This document shows positions 50,801 to 62,567 of a DNA stretch of 64,000 bases, piece after piece. A model generated the notes under the pieces. That model saw nothing but the letters and a program-made list of their open reading frames with translations. It had not been told where the DNA came from and ran no database searches. Positions within the stretch are counted from its first letter, which is position 1, and the number at the start of each line of letters is the position of its first letter. The DNA comes from Labyrinthula sp. Ha. Taxonomy: Eukaryota > Sar > Bigyra > Labyrinthulida > Labyrinthulaceae. The stretch covers positions 2,046,001-2,110,000 of the forward strand of contig JAALGZ010000002.1 of the NCBI GenBank assembly GCA_015227615.1, read 5' to 3'. Position numbers and translations under genes: made by a program.

Positions 50801-53417
50801 AAAATACCCTGAATGAGCCAAGGGAACTCCGCCGTGTTATTTCATGAAGGAAACTGTGAACTGCCTATCTTTTGACGTATGAAAGTTACAAATACATCAA
50901 GCCCCAAGTTGCAGCAGGTAGTAGCATTTCATTAACTAAAAATTGCTTTTCCAACCTTTTACATCATGGTTGATAGTGTTTACCTGCTTTTTGGAGTTTC
51001 TAGTTGAGCATACTTATTTATACAATTATTTCTTTTCTGACCTTTAAGTCAATGATTCTATGAAATAGAAATTTACAGGAAAGTTTTGGAAGATAACTTA
51101 CACTGATTGCTTTGTACTCAATATATTCTTTTGATTCTTGCGTATGAAGAAAGGATACTTATGAGTTATGACACCATACAAACTTGTTTAGAAATATATC
51201 TTATCCGATTTAATCTACAAATTTTCTGATAGCAGGGTTGGACCACTATCTGATATTTTAAGTTTCACTATCCAATGGCTTTTCACTCGTGTTAATTACT
51301 CTAAATAGGAATACTGTGCTCCGCATTTGCATCATGGAATATGTATGAGTGTCTTTAATACTTTTAGAGGTTAGCATAAATAGGTTAGCAAGGTGGTAAT
51401 GGCCTGATAACAATTCTTGGTCAGCTTATGTTATTTTTCGCATACACTGTTTTCTATTAACTCAGTTCCTAGAGTTAACATCAATAGTAATTCTTGAGAA
51501 ACAAGAATTCATTAATTTCCCATATATAGAACAGCGAAATACACATAAAAATTTTTATTGAAACCAGAAAAACATAAATAAAGGTTTCATTCTGTCTCAA
51601 TTAATATCCTGTAATAATAACTTCAATATTAGATCTGCTTGATAAATTAAAGCACAATCTTCAAGCTTCCATGCTCAAAGGTATGGCCCATCTGCAGTAA
51701 TAGACTAAAAACACTAGAATTGGCAAAGTGATGTCTAGCCCTAGGAGAAACTGTAGACAAGATTTTCAACCATAGAACAAATTACTTTCAAAGATTTATC
51801 TCTTTTCAATGAGAAATATGTGCTCAACAAAAAATATTAATCGCACCATGTAGATTCGGAGGGGGTGGGGGCATTTAGACCTAGTCAGCTCTTCGTCAAT
51901 TGATAATACCAGTGCCAGGTTGTTGGACAATTTTAATCAGGGATTCGACAAAAATTGCAATGTGCTTGAAATACTAGAAGCGTAAGCTAGACACCCATAG
52001 ATACTAGCATGTTACGAAGCAGAATAGGGACTTGTTCTAAAGCAGCTCTCTCAGAGGACTAACTATTCAAAAACACTAATTGATGGGTTGAGAAATATGG
52101 TGCACTTCATTTCATTAAATTATCAAATATTTGGTTAGCTTTTCTCTTGCAGCATTCTTAACTCTTGCCAATCTTTGAGAAAGTTTTCGAAATGTTGATA
52201 TTTTTTAAAATAGTATTTCCTTCAGATGAAAACCTTATATAGCGCGTTATTTAGCCCATGGATGGTTTTACTGACTTTCACGAGGGAGAAAGCAGCATTC
52301 TCACTAATCCAGGACACATATCTCAAATAAGTCCAGTGCTACAGTTTTGCTTGTGGGGAAATAATTGTCCAGAACCTCTGTCTAGAACCAGTTCTACTTG
52401 AATGCAGGATATTCCTCAATGCTGTATTGCTTCTCGCTCTAAGACAAAAAATGAAGATATTTATGGGTGTTTAAGGCTCGAAAAAAAGAAAATATCACCA
52501 GCAATGATAAATGCTCTAAGCATAAACATAGGAAAGGGATGGATATGACTCATCAGCAGGGTAAGACTGGTATTTGGCTCAAGAAACAGATGATGAACCA
52601 CACCCAATAGCACTGGTTGAGATTCTAGGGTCTTTTGTGAGATTTATTTCTTGCTCAGCGCAGAATCCTTGCAAAGACTTAAAATAGATCATACGCATCA
52701 AGTACATATGTGGTCTGATTTTAAAATTTCTTCCTACCAAACCAGAGAATACCTCTAGTTAATAATTTGGTGGTTTGATACTATAAAGGAACTGAAGTGA
52801 AAAGAGGCACACAAAAACTGTTGACGAGCGTTCTTCATGATTTATATGGAGATGTAATCTCTTCTTCTGAGCCTAATTGTTGAATAAGAAAATAATATTT
52901 AGATTGGTTTGTTGGGTATGGTAATATATCATTTACATAGGCAAGCTTTAACTTATGAACTAACGGAAAACATGAAATACTTTACCATTTATGGATGTGT
53001 TTTGCAGCTAATAATAGCTAATGAACTGACTATTGGTACTCGTTGTACTTAATCTATAAACAGAGGGAAATGCACTAACTCATTTCTAAGATATAACAAC
53101 TATGCTGTTGCCTTCTCCAGGTTTTCTCTACACATGCGTAACAACAACTTACAATACTACTAAGAACCCTTTCGCTCTAGTATCAGTCGCACCTCTACGG
53201 AATTTTTTACGCCTCGCGTCGAAGGGAATAATACAGAAATCATTTAATTATGCTCCATTCTATTAACAGTTTCAATTCAAGCATCTGCTTAGTATCCGCT
53301 ATCTACCTTTACTAATTTCCTAGACTTGCCGCTCCTGCTAGAGGACATAAGAACCGAAACTAAAGACTCAGAACTTGACTTTAGGTGCTTAAAATAACTC
53401 TTGAAGCTCTTGTCTAT
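47811..53417. other. 5.6-kb region with no recognisable gene
   Basis: AT-rich and stop-rich. A 62-codon frame on the minus strand (48683-48871) has a protein-like composition and is preceded by an acceptor-like sequence, but no family was recognised. No RNA gene seen. Confidence 0.5.
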
Positions 53418-54575
53418 CTAGAGAAGTTGTTTTGGTTTTTCCCAGGTGAACTCATCCTCTTCTCTTCCAAAATGTCCATAACAACTTGTCTTGGAAAAGA
53501 TAGGTTTCTTTAAGCCAAGATCCCTGATTAAACAACCAGGTCTGAGGTCAAACTTTTCTTTAACCAACTCTACCAACTTTTCTTCAGTCCAGCCTTCGGA
53601 AACAGTGCCATAAGTTTCAACATGAACACTAAGTGGCTCAGCAACACCAATTCCATAACTGACTTGTACCAAACATCTCTTACAAAGACCAGCTTTTACA
53701 AGACTCTTTGCAACCCATCTTCCAGCGTAAGCAGCACTTCTGTCCACCTTTGTTGGGTCTTTTCCACTGAACGCTCCACCTCCGTGAGCCCCCCAACCTC
53801 CGTACGTGTCAACAATAATTTTTCTTCCGGTCAAACCAGCATCTCCTTGTGGTCCCCCAATGACAAATCTTCCCGAAGGGTTTAGCACGTATCTAGTCTC
53901 TTCATCTAAGTATTGAGCAGGGATTACAGGAGCAATCACTTTCTCTTTCAAGTCCTTTTGGATCTGTTCATCCGAGGTTCCATCTTTGTGTTGAGTTGAG
54001 ATCAAAATGGTGTGTACTCTTACTGGCTTGGTAACTCCATTTTCTTCAACATATTCGACGGTAACTTGAGTTTTTCCATCAGGTAGCACCCAAGGTACTT
54101 CACCAGATTTTCTTACCTCTGTTAATTTAGCACCGATCTTGGTTGCCATTAGGTGAGAGAATGGCATAAGCTCTGGAGTTTCATCACAAGCATATCCAAA
54201 CATAATTCCTTGATCTCCAGCTCCTATTTCTTCAACTGCTTTGTTGATGTGGACACCCTGAGCAATGTCTGGTGACTGCTCTTCAATAGCTACAATAACG
54301 TTTGCAGTGTTGTAGTCAAAACCCTTATTCTCGTCATCATATCCAATACCCTTGATTGCTGATCTGATTACCTCTTCATAGTTAACAGTTGCTTTGGTTG
54401 AGATTTCTCCAAATATCATGACCATTCCTGTCTTCGTACATGTTTCACAAGCAACTTTAGAGTCAGGGTCTTGCGCAAGGCACGCATCTAGAACAGCATC
54501 ACTCACAATATCACATAGTTTATCAGGGTGTCCTTCATTTACACTCTCGGACGTGAAAAGGTACTTTCTTGTCAT
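53418..54575 (-). CDS. S-adenosylmethionine synthetase (methionine adenosyltransferase)
   Basis: A 385-aa cytosolic enzyme of full family length that makes S-adenosylmethionine from methionine and ATP. Key motifs are intact: ATP-binding GHPDKLCD (H16), the signature [12 protein letters not shown] (about 117-128), the P-loop-like [19 protein letters not shown], and [20 protein letters not shown]. Single exon with ATG start and a normal C-terminus. It lies just upstream of RPC11 in a same-strand arrangement, with 225 bp between them. No odd features. Confidence 0.97.
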   Translation of the reverse strand: MTRKYLFTSESVNEGHPDKLCDIVSDAVLDACLAQDPDSKVACETCTKTGMVMIFGEISTKATVNYEEVIRSAIKGIGYDDENKGFDYNTANVIVAIEEQSPDIAQGVHINKAVEEIGAGDQGIMFGYACDETPELMPFSHLMATKIGAKLTEVRKSGEVPWVLPDGKTQVTVEYVEENGVTKPVRVHTILISTQHKDGTSDEQIQKDLKEKVIAPVIPAQYLDEETRYVLNPSGRFVIGGPQGDAGLTGRKIIVDTYGGWGAHGGGAFSGKDPTKVDRSAAYAGRWVAKSLVKAGLCKRCLVQVSYGIGVAEPLSVHVETYGTVSEGWTEEKLVELVKEKFDLRPGCLIRDLGLKKPIFSKTSCYGHFGREEDEFTWEKPKQLL

Positions 54576-54800
54576 ATTTCTGGTTGCTAGGATCCGCTTT
54601 AGGTTTGATAATTCAATGGATTTTCAATTATGTGATAATTAACGAATGTCCTACTCTATCAACGGTATTCATAACAATTTTCATTGAATACACCGTATAG
54701 TAACCACAAAATCCTTATGCAGCGCTTAAATTCCACAAGTGAATCTTAACCGATAGTAAATAAAATAACTTTCTAAGTTGCGTCGTACGGCCACGTGGCC

Positions 54801-55148
54801 CTACTCTTTCCACTGGTCCTTACAGCGTGTGCACTTGTAGAAGACTGTCATAGGTTCATCAGCAGACCTTGTTTGAAACTGCATATAGAAGGCTCTATTG
54901 TTTCCACATCTTGGACATTCTGCGTCTGTTTCAGGAACGTTTTTCCATGCAGCTTCTCCACCAAGTACATCGGCTGCCTGTTTGGGTTTTAATTTTGATG
55001 CAAAAGTGACTTTATCGCTTTGATGAATTTTATGCACATAATAACAAACAGAACATCGGAACCTAAAACCCCCATTGACTGACTCGTTATCCAAAAGCAG
55101 TAGTGTGCTATCCCAAGGGCAAAACTTGAGTATCGATTTGTTGTCCAT
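54801..55148 (-). CDS. RNA polymerase III subunit RPC11/POLR3K (TFIIS-like)
   Basis: A 115-aa subunit that promotes transcript cleavage and termination-reinitiation by RNA polymerase III. The C-terminal zinc ribbon (C78-x2-C81 ... C106-x2-C109) carries the hallmark QTRSADEPMTVFYKC, whose acidic pair acts at the polymerase active site. VLGGEAAWKNVPETDAECP matches the family linker VLGG-x-AW. The N-terminal zinc ribbon is incomplete: the first pair reads C10-P-W-D where C-P-x-C is expected, while the second pair (C32, C35) is present, so one zinc ligand is missing or replaced by D13. It is transcribed divergently from mS35 across an 87-bp gap. Confidence 0.93.
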   Translation of the reverse strand: MDNKSILKFCPWDSTLLLLDNESVNGGFRFRCSVCYYVHKIHQSDKVTFASKLKPKQAADVLGGEAAWKNVPETDAECPRCGNNRAFYMQFQTRSADEPMTVFYKCTRCKDQWKE

Positions 55149-55235
55149 TATCTTTCTTTTTGTTTTTAACGCAATTGTGCATTACTGTATAGATTGAAAT
55201 TCAATCTTCTACAGCGCCAAAAACCAAGAAAAGAT
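55149..55235. promoter_or_regulatory. 87-bp divergent promoter region shared by RPC11 and mS35
   Basis: Only 87 bp separate the two start codons, so both 5' UTRs and core promoters must fit here or overlap. No clear TATA box is seen. Confidence 0.55.
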
Positions 55236-55814
55236 ATGCGAAATAATCAACTCCGTTTATTTGGCGGTATAAGACGATTATCCACGGAAATAACAAATCG
55301 AAAGACCGCTGCTATAAAGGAATTGAAGCTAAAGTTGCAGGAGAACCCACTGACTGAGGCAGAAACAACAAACGAGAACTTAATTTCTTTCTTTAGTGAA
55401 CACTTAAGAAAAATGCTTTACAAGTCTCCAAGGGTAGAGTTATCGAACGAAGCAGCGCAAAATATAACAGCAAAAGTAACAAATACCTTGAATGGATTAA
55501 AGTATTCTGTCACTTCACAACGGCGAGCATATGCGTTTTGGGACGAAATGACAGTGAGGGAAGAGGATATAGTTCAAGGATCAAGAGACGTTCAAGTCAA
55601 CTTGCTTATAAATGAATATGAGTTAAAAAAGACGCTTTCGCCTGATGATTTCTTAAAGTTCAGAGAACTCGCAGGACCAAGATACAATGCAAAGAGAAAA
55701 GTGTTGAAGCTTACTGAGAAGAGCTTCCCTAAATCTTCTTTGAACAGAGCCTATATACAAGCAGTTTTGGCCAACTTAATATACGCCTCAAAAAACAATA
55801 CACCACTTTTTTAA
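55236..55814 (+). CDS. Mitochondrial small-subunit ribosomal protein mS35
   Basis: 192 aa. The open frame extends upstream but begins with TTG, so the ATG at 55236 is chosen. It yields MRNNQLRLFGGIRRLSTE, a classic arginine-rich mitochondrial presequence with a plausible cleavage near RRLS. The C-terminal region FLKFRELAGPRYNAKRKVLKL and FPKSSLNRAYIQAVLANLI matches the conserved MRP-S28/mS35 domain. Single exon. The last 38 codons lie inside the inverted duplication, and a truncated copy of them sits at 17891-18010. The stop is 55 bp from the convergent actin stop. Confidence 0.82.
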   Translation: MRNNQLRLFGGIRRLSTEITNRKTAAIKELKLKLQENPLTEAETTNENLISFFSEHLRKMLYKSPRVELSNEAAQNITAKVTNTLNGLKYSVTSQRRAYAFWDEMTVREEDIVQGSRDVQVNLLINEYELKKTLSPDDFLKFRELAGPRYNAKRKVLKLTEKSFPKSSLNRAYIQAVLANLIYASKNNTPLF

Positions 55815-55868
55815 AAAGTAGCTACTTAAATAAAATTAGCATACTCTAAACAGAACTCTTACATATGG

Positions 55869-57005
55869 TTACAAACATTTCTCCTCTAGCAAATCGGGAC
55901 CAAGCTCATCATATTCGTCTCTTAGTATCCAATAATATTCAAAGGTACTAAGAGATGCAATGATGGATCCTCCTATCCAAGTAGAATATTTTCTTTCAGG
56001 CGGAGCAACAGTTTTAGCATAGATATTGTTTGGTAAAAGTGCTTCAAGATCTTTACTTACTCTGTCAGCAAAGCCTTTAAACATAGTATTTCCACCAGTA
56101 AGAATAATACTATAATAAAAATCTCTTCTTATATCAATTGGGCATCTCATCAAGCTTTCAAAAATAAATTCCACAATTCCTTTATCTTCTCTTCCAATTA
56201 AACGCGGCTGAAATAAAAGCTCAGGTGCAATAAAACTTTCATCACCAAAATTAATTTTATTTCCATCGGGTAACTCAAACGAGATAATTGAGTTGAAACA
56301 CTCATTATTTTTTAACTCAGCTTCAAAATCAGAAGAAACAAAACAACTTTCTTCTTTAATACTCCGAACAACTTCTTTCTCTGCACTTGTATTAAATGTG
56401 TATCCTCTTTGATTAAGCAGTCTATTCAAATAATCTGTAACATCTCTTCCTACAATGTTCATCCTAAGAATTGCATGAGGAATAGTATATCCAAAATAAA
56501 TTGGAACTACATGAGTTACACCATCTCCTGATTCTAATATTAATCCTGCACCCCTTCCAGATGAATAAAAAGCAAGAACTGCTGGGATACATATATATGT
56601 GGCAGGTGCTTTAAATACTTCAAATATTAATTCCATAGTTTTACTTCGGCTTACTTTAGGATTCAAAGGAACTTCGGTAACAATAATTGGGTGCTTTGAG
56701 GGATCTGTTCTTAACTCGTTATAAAATGCATGGTGCCATATTCTTTGCATTAGATCCCAATCAGTGACCACACCTCGTTTAATAGGATATTTTAAAGAAA
56801 GAATCCCACGTTTGGCTTGAGCTTCATCTCCAATATAGTATTGTTTTTCTTTCAATCCAATCATAGGTTGAAGATTCCTCACTTTGCCGATAACAGTAGG
56901 GAATACTGCACTAGGTGCATCATCTCCAGCATATCCCACTTGGCAGGTATATGATCCACAATCAAGTACTATTGGAGGAATCTCATCAAAATCAGGTAGG
57001 GTCAT
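55869..57005 (-). CDS. Divergent actin, right-arm copy
   Basis: Same 378-aa length and single-exon structure as the left copy at 16700-17836. It differs by three codons, all replacements: HHAFYNEL, NPKVSRS and MNIVGRD, against HHAFYTEL, NPKVNRS and MNIGGRD. The last change puts valine beside the conserved GRD turn, where most actins have LAGRD. No synonymous differences were found in the stretches I compared. Promoter sequence for several hundred bases upstream is identical between arms, so both copies are likely transcribed alike. Confidence 0.93.
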   Translation of the reverse strand: MTLPDFDEIPPIVLDCGSYTCQVGYAGDDAPSAVFPTVIGKVRNLQPMIGLKEKQYYIGDEAQAKRGILSLKYPIKRGVVTDWDLMQRIWHHAFYNELRTDPSKHPIIVTEVPLNPKVSRSKTMELIFEVFKAPATYICIPAVLAFYSSGRGAGLILESGDGVTHVVPIYFGYTIPHAILRMNIVGRDVTDYLNRLLNQRGYTFNTSAEKEVVRSIKEESCFVSSDFEAELKNNECFNSIISFELPDGNKINFGDESFIAPELLFQPRLIGREDKGIVEFIFESLMRCPIDIRRDFYYSIILTGGNTMFKGFADRVSKDLEALLPNNIYAKTVAPPERKYSTWIGGSIIASLSTFEYYWILRDEYDELGPDLLEEKCL

Positions 57006-60000
57006 CTGATAATTTGTCTCGCGTAACCAACTGTCCTTTTTATTCTTTGAAAAGTCCCAGTCAAATGCCCATATTGCCGTTCCTGTTTGTTTGAGTCTAA
57101 TCAGGGTAATGCAATCTCGTAGAGAACTGACAACGCTTCACTAAGTATAATTCTACTTAAGATAAACTTTACACTAATACTGATAATAAAAAACATATTT
57201 ATGGATATATTTTCATATATATTAACATATTATTATAATTCCAACACAATACCTTTACATAGAGGTAGAAAGTTAATAAAGGAACAGTACTATTTATGCA
57301 ATACTTTGATAGATATAAAGATTTTGTGCGATACTTAATGTACTGAGCTTTGAAATCAAGATGTTATGGGTTTCAAAGGAAGGAAGTTCAGAAATTTAGA
57401 AGATATAAAATTAAATTCCTTAACATTTTACACAAAGTTCTTTGAGTAGGTTTTTCACCAAGAAAAGAAGATTTTACCCGTTAGAAATATTAAACTATGT
57501 GCTGGTTTGAAGCTCTTAAGAACCTGCTCTGAACTTATATTTATTGCCAAAAGCCTAGAAAATGTGATTTTGATATATATAAATAGGGGTTAATGTAAAT
57601 AAAATAGGTTTCCAAATATCTTTGTCTATTTATTGAATACCTTAGAAGGAACTATGGTTCAATGTTCGTGGTTTCAGTTATATCATTACTGGAATATGAG
57701 GAAAAGAAAACATTTTAAGACAATATAATTATTATATTCATACCTCAAGGTGGAAATTAGGACAATTTCTATGCCAGTGACCAGACCTGGATGAACAATC
57801 TGAAGTTTCTATGGTGTTTTATTTAGAGTACTAAAGGTTCTGAGTTAGGATATCAGGTACTTAGTTTGGTGAACTGTTTCTACATTGATTTCATCGCAAA
57901 TAGAAAAATATAATAATTCAAAGAACTGGACACTATTGTAGAGCCATGTAGATCATTATTTGACTATAGTTTCTGCTTGCTTAGAGTTATACATGGCTTC
58001 TTTTGGGTACTCTAGGAATGAAGAGTTGAATGAGAGTTTTAGATATGAAGAGAAACAGAAAAATTTGAAAGATATTCGAAAAGAAAATTTGTTTCAAGAT
58101 AAATAATGTCAAGTAAAGATGAATCTTAAAGCAATTACCTGGAATCAAATTCTAAGCACCGTTAAAACTATGAAGGTTGTCGAATCATGCCTCAAAGCTC
58201 AAAAGAATATCCACATCAGTATTTCAGGAAAACATAACATGGGTCATTTTTCTACGCTAGAGATATCGGCTATATAGGATGGTATTGGTTAATTTAAAAT
58301 ATTATATTTATTCTTACTTTGATTACTTAAACTGAAGAACAGTCAGTGGCTTTCTGTAATATTGTAAACTTTCAGGTACAACGTAAGTCTATCTCACAAT
58401 TTCTATGGTATGCCTTGAGTTACTATTGAAACTATTGAATATGCCTTTGAAAATGCAATGTATATAGTTATGGGAACTAATGACGGATATTAGTGGCTAC
58501 AAAGTTAAGATAAATTGTTTTCCTCAAGAACATTATATAAAAGTATGTATGTTTGCGGAGGTTAAAGTTTTGGGAGTTGCAGTGCTCTGCAAAATATGTA
58601 GCTGATAAGAAGAAAATGATAAAGAAAAAGTAATCTTATCTACCATTAATGCTATCAACTAACGTAGAATCTATTATTATATTCTGCATATGAAATTGCA
58701 AAGTGCTACAATGAATTACTTTGTCTCTGGCGGAGTAGGTATCTGAAGGAATGCGCTAAGATAAACATTCTTGAAGTAGTTTGTACCTCATTCTGCAAAT
58801 GAGCTACTCTAGACAAACACAGCTGATTTAATTTGGAGTATAACGGTAAATCTTCTTATCGATTTGAGATTTTCAGACATACCTTTCTGATACGATTTTT
58901 CCTTTCATACCGGTTTACCGTAAACATACAAATGTACACCATTTACTATTGGTGGTTTATGTAAAGCTTGATAAGCTACATTTCCTATGAAGCAATCTAA
59001 ACACCCTGCAAAGCCTGTCAATACACTCAAGAAAATAGAGATCAAGAAAACCCAGTTGCTACACTATGTTCAAGAAACGGTAGAAGATTACCAACAAGAG
59101 GAGTTCAGGAAATTCTGAAAAACTAAGTTAGCTCATCATAATAAAAACATGAATACCTTTGGACATGATGGGTTGACTAAAAGATCCATTGCTGCTAAAA
59201 ATACCCAGGTCTACCACGAAGAATAATCAGAGAGTTCTGAAGGAAGAGTTCAAAGTTAAAGATTTCTCCAAAGAATTAATTATTGTTGGATATTTACTAT
59301 ATGTTGCAATAAATATTCTTCAACACATTCGTTATAGTATCAATTTTGAACCAAGATAATGGTGAATATCATGTTGGACTGAATGTTACTCCCACGAGCG
59401 ATGTTAAGTATCCTACTTTGCTTTGGAGGTAATGGTAAAGAGTTGTAAAAATATTGGGGCTATGATAAAACTATGATAATAGAGTCTAACAATTGTCTCA
59501 TATACATAGTTGGTATTCAGTATTTCCATATCACACTTATCACACATGTTAACAGAGAACCATTTTTATACAAGAAAGCATATTTAAGCATCACAACACT
59601 ATAAGAAGAGAAATCAGAGTGTATGAGGTGGAGTTCATACTCTGGAAGCTTGAGATAAGCTTGGTATACAATAAGTTTTATTTTTGTCCTAGTTAATTTA
59701 CTCATTAAGTTTACGATAGTTAGCTTTCTTCCTTAAATTATTTTTGTTCCACCGGCTCAACTGAAGAAAAACGAAATGGATTCTATGGTTCCGTGGCATA
59801 TGATGGTGCTTCTAACTACAGGGGATAACTAAGACAAAGTTACAGAAAATCCCTACGTGGATATGTCCAAAGAATACTTACGAGCACCCTATAAAATCTT
59901 GAGAAATCTATTATAGTAGAGTTGTAAAACTGCTTAAACAGTCAACAAATCACTAAGTTAATGAGTGGAACTTTTCATGTAGCCTTATTTGAGGAAATAT

Positions 60001-61663
60001 GACTTAGACAAAGAACGGGGACACAATTAAAAAGAATTCCCGAGTACATGACTTTCAAGAAGAAAAATAAACTGAAAAATTATAAGAATCGAAGCGGCAA
60101 AACTTAGAGCAGTTTTAACTAAAGTGATGTGTTATACAATGTATAAATCATGGCAGCATAAGACTCACTAAATAGTTTCTCTAATCCAAGATAGGGAGTA
60201 TATATTCCATCTCAAAACTGACGTTATGCGACACAAGAGCTGCCCAGGTACTTTAAACAATGGCAACGGATAACAAAGATCCATAAAACATATTCACTAA
60301 GCGCTCAAAGTTTGAGTAATTTATATTCATCAGTTACCTACTTTATCATTAGGAAAAACAAATATCTATAAATGAGCTTTACCTTCCTCTCATGTCATAG
60401 GTTTCAGTAGCACCTTTTCGGCGATACAAGTGTCATGAAGATACTTGCTTGAGGTACTCCAAAAGGATACTAGATCAGTTCAATCAGAATTGGAGAATAG
60501 ACCTTGTTATCTTCCAGTTCTTGCACTATTCATAAGAACAGTTAGAGTTGTTGGAGAAAAGAGATACTACTGGTTTTCCTAGAAGTCTTGTACTCCTAGA
60601 ACAATGTTGATAGTCGTAATGCTATATGGTTCATGAATAAATAAAACATAAAAAAATGTTATTGAAGTAAATATCCCTATTGTGCAGCACTTTAGCTGGA
60701 ATATATATAATAAAATAACAGCCAAGAGTATGAATGTTTCAAAACCCATACTCAGTATATAACACAGGCTCGCTTGAAGATACCTGCTCAGCGAAAGATC
60801 CATCTTATAGACCCAAATTTGATAAATTAGTTTTTTTATTTTTAGATATCAAGCTTAAGAAGTGTTAAAATATTATTGCCTACAATTTATAAGACTAGTA
60901 ATGGATAAGACTAAGAAAATATACATTTAACTCTCCTCCAAACATACTTTATCATGTTTATTTAATAAAATCCAGTAGATAATTCTACGAAAAACAAAGT
61001 TTTTTGAGAAAAAAGTCAAATGATAGTAAAAAATTCTATTTTTGTATTGAATATACTGAAGTTGAAACACGTTCAATGGAACCTATGTTGCATCCGAAGC
61101 TCTGGATTATATATGTGATCTTTATCATACATTATTTGCAGGCAAATATTTTTTTCTTCTAAAAACCTTCAAATTTTAGCTTAATAAGCGAATCTTTCGC
61201 ATTCATGACCATTGAAGTCAATCTAAACACTTCACAACTAGAGAAGATGCAGCATTAGTTAGATTATACTCAAAGCCTAACTCTAAGAAAATATCAGAGA
61301 ACCTTTAATTTTATGAATATTGTAGATTTTGAAGAAATAAGAAATGGATGAGAAATTTTAGAATACTTCTTATGAGAATGTTTCTTATTTTTTTCTAATT
61401 ATATGGGCTGCATATTCCTTCGAAACCCATTAAAAATTACCGCCCATAGAGATGGAGCTGTATAAACCGTGAACAATGAGAAAAGTATATAAATTTCGCA
61501 TTATCAAAAAAATTAAAACTATCATATTTTTACTAAAATGGGTTTGACTATGGTTTTAGAATAGTTTCACCTGTTCTTTCAGCATGTATCACCTTAAGCT
61601 AAATGGAATGTTTGCCCAGTACTGAAGATCATTAAAAAAAAGTTTCAATAAATAATATAAATA
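57006..61663. other. Gene-free 4.7 kb inside the right arm
   Basis: Mirror of 12045-16699. The 74-codon frame at 60579-60803 is not conserved in the left arm, which argues against coding. The first few hundred bases contain the actin promoter. No RNA gene or transposon recognised. Confidence 0.6.
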
Positions 61664-61684
61664 ATATATATATATATATATATA
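61664..61684. repeat. (TA)n microsatellite, right arm
   Basis: A 21-nt TA run, same length as the left-arm run. Confidence 0.9.
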
Positions 61685-61766
61685 AAGAACAATATCAATT
61701 TCTGTTATATTTTGTTGCTATTTTTTGATATAATGGTTTACTCGAAATCTCCAATATATTCTTTTT

Positions 61767-61779
61767 TTCTGGAATGTTC
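61767..61779 (+). promoter_or_regulatory. Heat-shock element upstream of HSP20, right arm
   Basis: Perfect TTCTGGAATGTTC, identical to the left arm and 137 bp before the proposed ATG. Confidence 0.7.
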
Positions 61780-61915
61780 TATTTCGGACATTACACTTTT
61801 GAATGTTGCATTACTCCAATCGGAGAATAATGTTAAGAAAGAAAATACAAGAAAAGTCGAGAAAAATAGAAAAAATGTACAAGAACATAATCAATTAAAA
61901 AAATCAGAGAACAAA

Positions 61916-62353
61916 ATGATTTCATTCACAAGATACCCAAGTTTTAGCAGATATTCAATACCTGCATATTATGTAAAGAGTTCTAACCAAGTCAAACAAG
62001 CACCTTATAGAAAGCATTTGGCTGTAGACATATCAGAAAAAGAAGAAGAGTATGTTCTGAAGTTTGATGTTCCTGGTTTCATGAAATCAGATATAGATAT
62101 TTCAATTGATAAAAATACCTTGAAAATTTCGGTTTTAAAGAAGAAAGAAGACGAAACGCAAAATGAAGAGGAGAAACAAAACAAGGAAGATTTTATCCTT
62201 GTTGAAAGGAAAACAATCTTAACAGAGAGAAGTTTTGAGCTTCCAGATGATGTTGACACTGAAAAAATAGATGCGAAGTGTGAACATGGTGTACTCACTT
62301 TAACCCTGCAAAAGAAGGAAGCAGAAAAACCAAGAAAGATTAGAATAGATTAG
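61916..62353 (+). CDS. Small heat-shock protein (HSP20/alpha-crystallin family), right-arm copy
   Basis: 145 aa from the ATG at 61916, identical to the left copy except for one residue in the signature strand (CEHGVLTLTLQKKE against LTLTMQKKE). Domain order, charged loop and C-terminal RKIRID are as in the left copy, as are the upstream heat-shock element and TA run. The leucine version matches the more common family consensus, so the methionine in the left arm is probably derived. Confidence 0.92.
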   Translation: MISFTRYPSFSRYSIPAYYVKSSNQVKQAPYRKHLAVDISEKEEEYVLKFDVPGFMKSDIDISIDKNTLKISVLKKKEDETQNEEEKQNKEDFILVERKTILTERSFELPDDVDTEKIDAKCEHGVLTLTLQKKEAEKPRKIRID

Positions 62354-62567
62354 AAAGCTCTCCTTTATGATAGTTGCATATAAGTTAGATAAGTAATTAT
62401 AATATAAATAGTTATCTATGGCTTGATTTTGTAAACAATTATTAGAATAAGTGTTTTTATCTTATTTTATAACCCATCATGCTTGTCTTTCATTTCTAAC
62501 GTTCTCTTCTTATTAGAATCTTAATATTTTTTTCTCGAATAAAATTATTTCAAGTTTATATAAAAAA

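Noticed and set aside
51858-51871. G-rich GGAGGGGGTGGGGG
   Set aside because: Only two G tracts of useful length; no intramolecular quadruplex expected.
60579-60803. 74-codon frame in right arm (hydrophobic, MDLSLSRYL...)
   Set aside because: Frame is broken in the left arm by a 2-nt TA difference; not conserved as coding.
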